This document shows, one piece after another, positions 22,463-35,100 of a stretch of 64,000 nt of DNA. The DNA is from Liolophura sinensis. Lineage: Eukaryota > Mollusca > Polyplacophora > Chitonida > Chitonidae. Both the position numbers and the translations under genes were made by a program. Numbering within the stretch: the stretch's first letter is position 1; each line of letters starts with the position of its first letter. The stretch spans positions 27,335,064 to 27,399,063 of the forward strand of contig NC_088296.1 of assembly GCF_032854445.1 (NCBI RefSeq), given 5' to 3'. The notes beneath the pieces were generated by a model that saw only the letters and a program-made list of their open reading frames with translations, did no database searches and was not told the origin of the DNA.

Positions 22463-23700
22463 GAGAGTAGTGTGTGAGTGGTTGGAATGTTACACTGTAC
22501 ACGAATAAATCACACTTGAGTAATGAGGTTTGTGCTGTAAGATCGATTAGTGCCAGGACTAGCAGTGTTAGGCCTCTCACAGAGTTTGAATTTGACCTGT
22601 AGGCATGTACACTTACCTGTACATGTATCCTTGTTGACCCTCAAAATACAAATTAAGGTCTCGTTTTGCATGGTAGACATTTGTTTGTGACATGTTTACC
22701 TTAATACTAGACAATGCTGTGTTTGTAACATGGGCTTGACAATCCATTTGTGCCTCAACTCTGCCCATCTGTCTGCTTTAACATAAATATTTATCATTCC
22801 ATTTCTGTTTGAAGAAACATGTGGTAATGTGCCCTATGGAAATTTCTCACACTCTCATCCGTGCATATTTGATCATTTTTTGCCATAAGGTATATATTGA
22901 AACATGAAAAGTGGAGTTATCTGCCCCTGATTGCTCCCAAATGGTTTGCATGTATATTGTAGATGTGAAATGCACATGCATTGTGTGACAGGTGTTTGTG
23001 AGCTTTCATGTAGTCTTGCATGTAGCATAGCATGTGTTAGTGGCGGCTCCAGCTTAACCAATTGATATCATCACTGCACATTGCACACTAACTCATCACC
23101 ATCAACACTTTGAATGTTATAACAGTTGGAAAAACGATTTTAACACAAGGTAAACTAATTCCATCTATTTAATTTCAAAACTTGGCTATTGATATATTTA
23201 CAGTGTAGTACATTTTATTTTCACTTTGAGTGTTTTAACAGATGTCAAAATGATTTTAACAGAATTCTACAAATATTGTGGTGTAAAATGTAAACGTAAA
23301 ATAATTACATCTAATTGGTGTTAAAACTTGGCTATTAATACATGTAGAACATTTTATTTTCATTCTCTTATTTTTAAGAAAAATCACTGGAATATGATAA
23401 TTTTCTAGATTTTTTTTTTCAGTGGTAAAACATAACTTTTCATGATTATAATGTTCATATCCAACATGCACATATATATGGTATAAAGATAGCTGTATTT
23501 AGTCCTATTACAAGTGCTGGAAATACATGGAAGAATGATAACCTTGTAAAAGTAAGATCGTTTCCACGGAAACTTGTAAACTCCGTCCACTTTAATTTCT
23601 GTAATGTGCCATGTGTTACAGTTTGTCATTTCATACTGTTCATTTACGGTAGCTGTGCAGTACTGGTATTAAGTAGTCACGACCAACACATCATAACATC
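22463..23700. other. Stretch without a recognised gene
   Basis: AT-rich. Two diverged copies of a ~130-base segment (ATTTTCACTTTGAGTGTTTT...; ATTTCAAAACTTGGCTATTG versus GTTAAAACTTGGCTATTAAT) at 23100-23215 and 23216-23345 look like an old tandem duplication. Confidence 0.45.
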
Positions 23701-23703
23701 CAC

Positions 23704-23796
23704 ATGGCGCAGTTACAAGTACAGGGGGCAGGGGCCATGCCCAGGACGCCTTCAACGTCCGCGCTCCCTAGGACAGCGTCTGGGGCACTGACCGAG
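23704..23796 (+). CDS. Candidate upstream exon of pyruvate kinase (uncertain)
   Basis: Open from ATG: MAQLQVQGAGAMPRTPSTSA then LPRTASGALTE, followed by donor GTAAGG. GC-rich against its surroundings and 2.3 kb upstream of the first certain pyruvate kinase exon. It ends in phase 0, while the best acceptor of the next exon (after 26095) leaves one base before the reading frame, so a direct join would hit a stop. It joins in frame only if the AG just before ATG 26112 is used. It may be an alternative N-terminus, a 5' UTR exon or not an exon. Confidence 0.3.
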
Positions 23797-23799
23797 GTA

Positions 23800-26095
23800 A
23801 GGGGGCACTTTTACCTGTTCTTAACGAGGGTACTTCAGTCCACAGGTGTAAGCTCATCACCATAATTCAGATGCATGTAACCTGACTGCCGCATTGTTTT
23901 ACAGGATTTGTTTCCACAGAAAGTGTGCATATCTGAAGTTGCCTTCTCTTTGCTTAAACCCAAAATTTTAGCATGATGAAAGCTTTACTGCTGTGTTAGC
24001 AGTTTGGAGAGCCTCCCCAAGCACACACCACATGCTGTCTATTGAAACTTCTCTTCCACAGTGTCATTATACAGCTTGGACCTCCAACACACCTAAATGT
24101 ATATTGTACAACACTCAAAGAGTCTAAACAGAAAATGTAAATGTTAGCACAAAACTTGCGCCTTGTTGACATTTTGATACCTGTGTTCCACGACATGAAA
24201 AAGAAACACAAACTGTCTTTTTCAAAATTTCAGCCATTACTGTGAAATTTTTCAATCATGATGTCAAATACACACGTACATACATAAAGCATAAATAGAA
24301 TGTGAATATTATTAATGAGCGCTTGAACAATTTACGATCTGTAGGGGTTTTCACCAAACCTCAGAAGTTCTTCGGTTCAGTTCCTCATAACTTTCCTTCG
24401 TAAAGCTGAAGTCAGGGTTTTACTGCCGCAATGGGACATGAGGAAAGTTATGAAAAATTGATCTACATCTATGAAGTAATGGGGAAATAAACCCTGAAGT
24501 TGTCTCCTAAATACACAAACCTGCAGCAGACTCAAGTCCTTCATATCAGAAGACATCAAATCCAGTTTGTCTTTTTAAATTTTCGTCATTCCAAAGCTGC
24601 TCAATGCTGTTAAACTGCTAAAGCTCCCAGTAAAGAGGCATCGGCTGTACATGCCTGCGGATGACGCATGTCATTATGTAGGCGGGTAATTTTTCGGCTG
24701 GTGAAAGATATGTACCGTATGCCACTCCTCTGCTGCTCAGAGAGTTCCCAGGTCACACCACCACAACAACAACAACAGCAGAAGAGAGACCACGCAAAGA
24801 TGGCAACCTTTGGAAACCTGCATTGGTAGGTCTGGCAGTTCAGGTTTATACATCTGGTGTACATGTGGTTAATTTTGTTCACTAATCAGTTCACTGTTTG
24901 TTGTGTTATTATCCTAACAGCCGATTGTATTCTGAATCATGTACACATTTAGTTACAGGTGTTCGTAAGTTGTGTTGTCACTTTGCCATCAATGAAAATA
25001 TGTTTCTTGGACGTACATGTAAGCTGAGTTACCCGAGAAAAAGGCCCTACTAAGGCTTCATTTGGATAGAAGTTTTTTCTTCCTCACTATGTTAATCCTT
25101 TCTTTTTCAGTAATGAGAACAAAGAACATAAAATTCCTGACTGATCTACCCCATTTTGTCTCATAGTCCTACAAAAGAATTTTTAATGATGGCCTGATAA
25201 TTGTGTTTCCTTGTTTTTTAGGGCGTCAAACTAGAGACAGCTTAATTTAAAGTTTGGAAACTTGTTACAATATGTACTCGACCGATATGCTTGTGTACAT
25301 GATACTGTAATTTAATTGGCTCACCAACCCTCTACAAAGGGAAGCAAATCTTGTAATCCATGGAACAGCAGCTTAAGCCCTGTGCTGACTTAGATGTACA
25401 ATGCATGTACCGGCTAAGATGGCAATGGGTGATCACTTGTATTGTCATTGATTCACTGGTTGTAGGATCTTATGGTAGGCCTACTACATGTATACTGTGC
25501 ATGTTGTGGGCAATACTGTGCCATGAGTTGATGTACAAGATTTGCCTCCCTTTGTTACAGGGCTGGTGAACACCATTGATCTTGTGTTATTCACTGTCCA
25601 TCTATTGTTGATGAATATTCAATTATCATAGATCAGACAGGTTTATAACCACTGGTAATGCGGGGGACGACTGTTCAGACAGGCTCAAGTCCGGGCCATA
25701 TCTACAAAAGTAATGCTCTCATCCTAAACGTCATGAGGTGGCATTGTGACCATGAGCTCTTCTTCCCAGTAGTGCAGAAAGAAATTTTATATGCCAGTCA
25801 GAATAATGCTCTTCTGAGAGTTTTAAATCTGTGAATGATATAAAATTGCATTGTATTTTATTCAAGTTACATGTTCTTGTTAGCTTTAATATGGTTTGGG
25901 CACCCAGCAGTGGGTGAACCCCAAAGTTTTCCAGAAATAAAATTACATCAGGGCGTACACCTGCCACCTGACGAAGGGCGGTGATTTCATTCAGGTATGA
26001 AATTGACCACCTTTATTAAATTGAAAAATAGTACAGCATTAATCATCAGTTAATATATTCTTGTGTATACGTATGTGAGTTGTCTCCCCTGTCAG
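23800..26095. other. Upstream region or first intron of pyruvate kinase
   Basis: No recognised element. A small open stretch at 24801-24826 (ATGGCAACCTTTGGAAACCT then GCATTG, donor GTAGGT, strong start context GCAAAGATGG) would join the exon starting at 26096 in phase as [18 protein letters not shown]; this is only a candidate. Confidence 0.35.
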
Positions 26096-26111
26096 GGCCA
26101 GCCGCTTGGAG

Positions 26112-29100
26112 ATGTCTAAGAAGGAACAGGAAGGAGGGTATTACCTGCAGTCCCAGCAACTGATGGCCTCCTACGCCAGGTCGCATCTGGAGCACATGTG
26201 CTTCCTCGACATTGACTCTGAGCCCCACATGGTCAGGATGACTGGCATTGTCTGTACCATCGGTAAGTATTTTGACTCCAGTCCTCACTGAGCACTCCCT
26301 GGGTGACTCGCAGCACAGTGGAGGTTCAGCTTCACTCAGGAGTCTCTCACCAATGTGATTGCTGTGAATTCAAGTCTAGCTCATGCTGGCTTTCTCTTGG
26401 GTCATACGTAGGAAGATCTGCCAGCAACCTGCAGATGATTGTTGGATTTCCCCAGGCTCTGCCCTTGCTGTTTTCCACCAAAATGCTGGGAGTGTCTTAT
26501 AACGTGTATGAATGAAGTATTCTTGAGTAAGGTGTAAAACACAAATCAAATGTATACATAAATAAACCCAAGCCCCCTCATGGTGTGAGCCGTCTGTAAA
26601 TCTGTTCTGGAGACATTGGTGACAGTTCAAAGTGAGGAAGCTCATGTGGCCTATTGCCAGCATATTGATCTTGGCAGATTCAGTACCTGGAGTTTTTGAT
26701 AATAGATACATGTATGTGTACTTTATGCAAGCACGATAGTTTTTTGCGCATTCCCATATTTTGTCCAAATCCATCTGTAACAATGATGTTCATTGGGGGA
26801 AAAAAACACGTTCTGTTCATGAAGTAAAGTAATCGATTCAGTGATTTTTCTTTTTTTTCAACTTCAGTATTGCACTTAAACATCTCTTATTGGATGGAAT
26901 TTTTGACAAGGGCATAATGAATAACTGGAGGCTATAATATTATTAAGACGTGATGGAAATTGGTCCCTGTGTGGTGGCTTAAACATGGTGAAAAAAAATC
27001 TGATTTGATTTCTTGACCTAAACACTTAGGTGTGTGTGTAGTTGTACATTTGAGTTAACACGGTGCATTGTACATGTACATTTGAGTTAACACGGTGCAT
27101 TGTACATGTACATTTGAGTTAACATGGTGCATTGTACATGTACATTTGAGTTAACATGGTTCATTGTACATGTATATTTGAGTAAACATGGTGCATTGTA
27201 CATGTATATTTGAGTAAACATGGTGCATTGTACATGTACATTTGAGTAAACATGGTGCATTTTACATGTACATTTGAGTGAACATGGTGCATTACATTTG
27301 AGTAAACATGGTGCATTGTGCATGAACATTTGAGTAAACATGGTGCATTGTTCATGTACATTTGAGTAAACATGGTGCATTGTACATGTACATTTGAGTA
27401 AACATGGTGCATTGTACATGTACCAGTTGTTTTGTCAGCCAGATATAGTCTGTTATTTGTTGATACAGGACCTGCCTGTGTGGCTATACCCACCCTGGAG
27501 AAGATGATCATTGAGGGCATGAACGTCGCTAGGCTTAACTTCTCCCACGGGACACATGAGGTATGACAACTCGGGTGCGAACCCCCAGCAGGGACAGGAA
27601 AGGATAATGGTTAAACACTCTTTACATTATATAGTCCGAGATTGCTCTAGCGTTAAGTTTGGCAAAATTTTGTTCGACCAAGGATGGCCCCAGACCAACG
27701 TCAGAGTGCATTTCATATAAAAACGTGATGCAATTGCCGTGATGGTTTGTCCAAAATTACCCATCAAAAGTGTCTCAACGGCCTGAAGTTTGCAGATACT
27801 TGTCTCACATCGATGTATCATAAATGTTTTTTAAAAGGTTTTTAAATGGAGTTGATTTGGGGCCATCCTGGAGAGAGCAGAATTTTGCCAAACCTAACGT
27901 GAAAGCAATCTCGGACTATCTTTATATAAGGACCAGCGCCCCTCTCCCATACATCAGTTGTCGGATTATCCCCTTTAAACACCCATTCACGGTTTAAAAC
28001 AAGTAGAAAAATGTACGACTGGCCACTTTTTCCTTTACAGAGTTTGGAAGGTACTTTTTATAAACATGTGCATGTAAACAATACTCTTTGGGAGACTAAT
28101 CTTTGTAAGGAACAAGATAGGCAAAATTACCAGCAGCAGTATTTCTTCATTTGTGTAATTTGTTATTATATATCCAGGATGAATATTATGTGAGTAAAGT
28201 ATCTTAAAGTTTGAGCAGAATTTTTTATCTGTTTGTCAGTACCATGCCAACACGATCAAAAACGTGAGAACAGCAGTGAAGAACTTCACCAATCCACGCC
28301 CTGTGGCCATAGCTCTGGACACTAAGGGACCTGAGATCAGGACAGGATTGCTGAAAGATGTGAGTATTGTGCGCTGAAAGGTGTGAGTACTGTGTGCTGA
28401 AAGGTGAGAGTATTGTGTGCTCAAAAATGTGAGTACTGTGTGCTGAAAGGTGTGAGTACTGTGTGCTGAAAGGTGAGAGTATTGTGTGCTCAAAAATGTG
28501 AGTACTGTGTGCTGAAAGGTGTGAGTACTGTATGCTGAAAGGTGTGAGTACTGGTGTGCTGAAAGGTGTGAGTACTGTGTGCTGAAAGGTGAGAGTACTG
28601 TATGCTGAAAGGTGTGAGTACTGTGTGCTGAAAGGTGAGAGTATTGTGTGCTGAAAGGTGTGAGTACTGTGTGCTGAAAGGTGTGAGTACTGTATGCTGA
28701 AAGGTGTGAGAACTGTATGCTGAAAGGTGAGTACTGTGTGCTAAAATATGTTAATACTGTGTGCTGAAAGCTGTGAGTACTGTGTGCTAAAATGTGTTAA
28801 TACTGTGTGCTGAAAGGTGTGAGGACTGTGTACTGAAAAGTGTGAAGACTGTGTACTGGAAAGAGTGAGTACTGTGTGATGAAAGATGCCAGTATTGCAT
28901 GTGTTGAAAGATGCGAGTGCTATATTCTGAAAGATGTTAGTACTGTGTGCCGAAAGGTGTGTGTGCTAAAATATATGAGCGCTTTTTATCACACTTCTAA
29001 AACAAAGAATTTTTGTAATCTGAATTACTTTTTAGTAACCGTTTTTGATTTCCTCATAATATAAAATGTCTGTGTGAGTTAAACTTCAAGCGGTCATAAG

Positions 29101-32100
29101 GATTTAATATCATACATCTGACTACATAGTAAGTGTTTTACAACAGATTAACTGTCCCATGTTTCTTTGATTTCTACTACATTTTCATCTTCTCATTTGC
29201 CATGAATGGTTTACCCATGGTACATACTTTCCTGTGGCTGAATTTTGTTGGGTGATCTTGTGATGTCAGGGCCCCAGTGCAGAAATCACCCTGAGTGTTG
29301 GTGAGAAGATTCGCATCACAACTGATGACAGTTTCTACGAGAAATGCGATGAGAAAAACTTGTGGGTGGACTACAAAAACATCACCAAGGTTGTCAACGT
29401 GGGTGACCGCGTGTTCATCGATGACGGACTCATCTCTGTTGTGGTCAAAGAGAAAGGTAAGGCCTGAATTTATCTGAATGTGAATGTCAGCAGGCAGGGA
29501 GGTAACTCGTGAAGACTGTCTACATTTCTAGATGGAAAATAGACCAGGACAGCATCACTGGACAGGAGAGTAGATCTAGTCTGCCAGGATGATGACAGAT
29601 GTAACATACAATATAACATACAATAAATAACCGTGATTACCATAAATCACCTAAAATTTAAGTGTAAATGTCCTAAAACATTACTTTTTGTCCAGAGGCT
29701 TTTGTTTGTGAAGTAGGACATCATCTTGTCTGGCTAACCAGATGATTCAAGGTCATATATGTTAAATAAATGATGCCATTCACCCACAAATACCAATCAT
29801 CCTTCATGCAGGTACGCATGTATGTTGATATAAAGTGAAACAGGGCTTCAGTATTTATTCTGTGGTATGAATAAATGGGCTTCAAAAAAATTTTCACTGT
29901 GAATAGACTTGAAGTGCATATGAACAATTTGCTCAGTAGAAGTTTAGAAGTTCTGTGCTTCTCATTTGTGAACAGAATGCACGAGAGCCTTGTTGGTGCG
30001 ATGTTCCCCACGGAGAATTGGTAATTGTTGTACATTTGTACGGTTACTGGTAGTTGTACGCTGTCAGGTTGGGTTATCCGTCCAAGAAGAATTTTGTCTA
30101 TGCACGTAGCAACCTGTAAGCCCTTGACCGCGTAAGATCTTTGAACTAAGCAAGGTTTTGGGGTTTTTTGCTTTGCCTTTTTAGCAAAGTAGCTTATGTG
30201 GCACGCAGAGCGTTGGTGTCTGCGTCCAATAACAGGGAAAGCATTGTTAATAAAACTGTTAGGAATGGTACATGTATCTTTAAAAGTACTAACAGTATTG
30301 AGATCAGGGTGTGCATACGTGTACAGACAGTGGGGTAACATAATTATTTTTGGTGCCTGTCATTGGACAGCCTGCCTCTCAGGTCAGCCTGCCCTTACTG
30401 GAAATCAGGGCAGGCTGTAGGCATTATCTACCTGCCTACAGCCAATGTTTAACATTACCAAGTGAAATGCCTACGACAGAACGGATGACACAATGAAGCA
30501 CAAGAATAACATATATTATATAAATTGATCATGCACTTGTTTTTCAGCCTATCGCAATCAAATGATAGAGTAGCTTTCTCTTTGTTTAGTTCTTTCGAGG
30601 CAAGGTTCATTAGAAACCTGTGAAAGGCCACAAAATGGCGGCTTCTCTTACGCAACGGATTTGACATTAAAAATACATACAGATTTCTGTGCCTGGGTTA
30701 TCAAACTGGATGTGTACATTATGGTTACTGTACCACAAGGAAACGAGTCACGGAGAACACAGAAAACTACCCCGCCGATTCGATTGGCTGAGCTCTTGTG
30801 TGGCAAAGGCACATTTGTCGAGTTAACAACAACAGAAGAGTAAAAAGTTGACATCCATCAGACATTACGAGTTGAATTTATCTATAAAAGGAGAGATTCG
30901 GTAATGGAAAATAGTGGCCTCCCGTTCGGGCAGGCTATGCGAGCCTATAACATGCCCGCAGAGATTTTTGCTTGCATTTAACAGCACAGTATCACCAGGG
31001 AATATTCAATTGCTGATTCTGTGTGTACATATTAAATCACATAAATTTCTGAATTCCTGACACTTAGTGTTTTGTGTATTTGAATTAGTGATGAAACAAA
31101 ATGTTATGAGTTGTATCTCAGAAAATACTGCATTTATTGAGTTCAGGGTTTGCACACATACAGAGTACAGTAACACTAGGGGGATATTCCATGGTTAATA
31201 TGGTGTGTGCACAATTACAGAGTACAGTAAACACTAGGGGGATATTCCATGGTTAATATGGTGTGTGCATATTAATTACTGTAAATTACCAAATTCATGA
31301 TTTAAGCCCTTTATACATTGAGCTGAAATTGCATTCATGTGTCTCTTACAGACAAGCTCTTTTGTTGCCTTGCTAACAAATCTAACTTTATTGGTAGTGT
31401 ACAATTTAGGTGAACAGGGACCATGTGTTCAAAAGTGTACTGAAAGTTAAGCTGGGCTCTAAATCTTGCAGGGTACATTCAGGATCGTGAAACCTTGAAA
31501 TTCGGACGTAATTTTTCTGGCCCTGATATCGAGTCTACAGAATCAACCTGAGCTACTGCATATAGTATGTTGGGCACTCTGTTGAGGAATTTGTCTGTGA
31601 TCATCTTTGAAGTTGTTTATGATGGACTGCTGTGTACACTATCTGTGTAAGACTGACAGTTTAACTCATTAAGAACACAGGTGTCAAAAAGCCAGGAAAT
31701 ATGAAATCTTTTTGGTGTACAAGCCTTGCCGTAGTAACTGTTCCAGTCTTATTCTAATAAGAAGAAAAATACTCAGAAATGACCATGAATTGTGTACTTA
31801 AAATACCTGTCCCAGCACAGGCACACTAATTCCCGAACCTTTTCGCATATGAAAGAGCAGCTTTCAGTGAAATCTACGTACATTTTTTAATTTGATTTTG
31901 GAGGACAAAACTACATTGGTTGGAGTAGCCAATTTCAGGGTTTCACAAAAGTGTAATTTTATCAGTATACAGCCAGTATTGCCTTCAGAATATACTTGAA
32001 TAAACGGCTTGCAAACAGGCGAAAAGGTTGAAGAATTACATTATAAGGTGACGAGCCCAGACAGCCAGACTAAAGATAACACTGTTTTTTTTGAGGGGGG

Positions 32101-35100
32101 GGGGGGGGGGGGTTGGGGGGGGAGTTGTCACGTTTGTTTATGGTGACATTTATTAGGCAGTCCAAAAATTGTAATTCTCATTACAAAGTTTGACGTTGGT
32201 CAGAAATGGGTTTGTGGAAACAGCCCCTTGACATGGTAAAGCACACGTAGTGCAATGTCCACGTAACTACCATGGCAACATCCCCTTGACATGTTAAAGC
32301 ACACGTAGTGTAATGTCTACGTAACTACCATGGCAACATCCCCTTGACATGTTAAAGCACACGTAGTGCAATGTCCACGTAACTACCATGGCAACATCCA
32401 CTTGACATGTTAAAGCACACGTAGTGCAATGTCCACATAACTACCATGGCAACATCCCCTTGACATGTTAAAGCACACGTAGTGCAATGTCCACATAACT
32501 ACCATGGGGACATCCCCTTGACATGTTAAAGCACATGTAGTGCAATGTCCACGTAACTACCATGGCAACATCCCCTTGACATTGTTAAAGGCCATGTAGT
32601 GCAATGTCCACATAACTACCATGGCGACATCCCTTGACATGTTAAAGCACACGTAGTGCAATGTCCACGTAACTACCATGGCGACATCCCCTTGACATGT
32701 TAAAGCACACGTAGTGCAATGTCCACGTAACTACCATGGCGACATCATATCTAAAGTACTGATCACCGTGGAAGTTAAGTGCATGTAATGTTATGTGAGC
32801 TTTGTGAAACCGGCTCCTCATCTTGTTATTAAAACAGGCTTAAGATGAGGTAAATGTAGACGAGTCTGTTGTCAGTGTGTTTCTGTTTTCAGGTGAGGAT
32901 TCCTGATATGTGAAATTGAGAACGGAGGTGACCTGGGAAGTAAGAAGGGCTGTAACCTCCCAGGTGTCGCCGTCGATCTCCCCGCAGTCTCTGAAAAAGG
33001 ACATTGAGGATCTCATATTTGGTGTCGAGCAAGGGTAAGTTTTTTGTGGTTGTTTTACTTCTACGCGATACTTTTGTGTTTCAGTGTTATTCGTGTACCT
33101 CATACATGTAGATTTAAACAAGTTTGTTTGGATTATTTAGAATCCTGACTGTTCAGATTCTTGAATTAATTTGTGGTTGGTCTTAAACTAGCAGCGATAT
33201 TGGTTTGCCTCACTTAAACTAGCAGCGATGTTGTTTGCCTCACTTAACTAGCAGCGATATTGTTTGCCTCACTTAAACTAGCAGCGATATTGTTTGCCTC
33301 ACTTAAAGGATTAGTGTCCAGATTAATTATTGATTCATAATTAGTTACCCGTGTATATATGGTTAAATTGAGTGTAAAATGTTGAAAAAAGGTACATTAA
33401 TCTGAGTAATATGGCTGTTAAAATCCCTGGATAATGATTGTGGTGGTATGCACTTTTCCGCCAACACTCGGTAGTCTCTGTGGAATTACATCATGCATGT
33501 CCAACCTTCACCAGCTATCAGAGCTTTGTCATTACATGTTAGCTCGGTGTTAGAAAGGCTTCATCAGTGCCAACAAGCATAGCGCATTTCTCCATGGAAT
33601 GGTTTGCTGTTCTGTGTACAGCTGTAAAACCAGATGGTTGAAGAACCCTGGGCCCCCAGAAGGCATGATTTTACTGCGCACGATGGAAGGATTTTGTACC
33701 TACCCAAAACAGCGATATCGTTCTATTCATTTTACATTTGAACGCTACGAGAGGAGTGCAGCTGAATTTCCACAACACCACCTGCACGCAATAGTTAGTT
33801 ATAAAATACTGTTAACTAACTGAAAACTGTAAACACTAACGTCTAAATCATACATGTTTTGATATTGTGCGTGATTATATGCCCGTATATAGGCATAGGC
33901 TAATCAGAAAGCTGAAAATAACGTATACACGTCATTATCATCAAAGACAGGTATGAATTTAGAATTCCTCTGGGAATATACTGTGATGATATTTACTGTG
34001 AACTAGGCAGAAGGAAAGAATAGTAAATAAATATGAAATCTTCAAATAGACACACGAAATGTACAGTGCAACAAAGGACAACGCCATAGCTGGACAAAGA
34101 TTAGATTCCAAATCTGAAAACTCTGACCCGAGATGTCTGTAACATGTGTCTGGCCCGAGATGTCTGTAACATGTGTCTGGCCCGAGATGTCTGTAACATG
34201 TGTCTGGCCCGAGATGTCTAACATGTGTCAATCGTAACTGCCGCATCCTCCTCTATGGGTCAAATTGATATGGCAGTATACTTACTTATCTTTAGCTGGA
34301 ATCTAAAAAATGACATCGTTTTGATACGAATTCCCAAGTTATTTAGTGCAGCTAGACTTGGATTGGTCATCCATGATGTCCCCTGCTGAGCAACGGCCCG
34401 TCGCTGGCAGAACATGGTTTGGGACATTATGGGACAGTAAATCATTTGTTGGTGGATTTTAAATCATGATCGTGTTTCTCCGATGCCCTTGGGGTCGTGT
34501 ACTGTTTAAACAGGTTATAATCTTTATAACTGGAACAGTTGGTTAATCTGGACACTAATCCTTTAAGTGCTGTGAGACAGTCCATTCATATGCCTGAATT
34601 ACTTCATCCCTCCCTGTCTTTGGGTTTTGATCCACAGTTGGAACATAGTGTTTGACATGTGTATTCAAGAGACTATACCAAAGAATTTCTGTTTTGTTGT
34701 CTATGAATTGTATTAATGGGGCAGGTTTGCATACATTAACTTCAGTACTGTCAAATTATTGCTTTCCAAAAAGCATAATTATTGTGTATAAACAGAAAAA
34801 TCACAATATGCTTGGTGAAATATGTTTTGGTGGTGTGTTGGTCAGCTTTTTTGTATAATGCTTTATCCAAAAATTTACTATCATTCTCCGTTATGGTGTG
34901 AGACTTCAAATACCTAGATAAATCGGTGTACATCTACTCCCCCCCCCCCCCCCCAAAATCTTGGTCTATTCAAATGCTTTACAGTTAGGTCATTGTTTGG
35001 TGTGCATTGTCTTACAATGTCCTTGGACCTCCGTGGTTCAGTTGGTTAGCGCGCTAGTGCAACATAATGACCCAGGAGTCTCTCACCAATATGGTCACTG

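Larger units (their letters stand above)
29457..32892. other. Long intron 4 of pyruvate kinase
   Basis: 3.4 kb. Holds a hairpin-rich spot at 30385-30443, a two-copy 64-bp tandem repeat at 31150-31272 (CACTAGGGGGATATTCCATG in each), a MITE at 31828-32040, a poly-G tract at ~32096-32122 and a MITE-derived minisatellite at 32214-32822. A 206-codon minus-strand ORF at 29721-30341 has no recognisable family. Confidence 0.6.
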
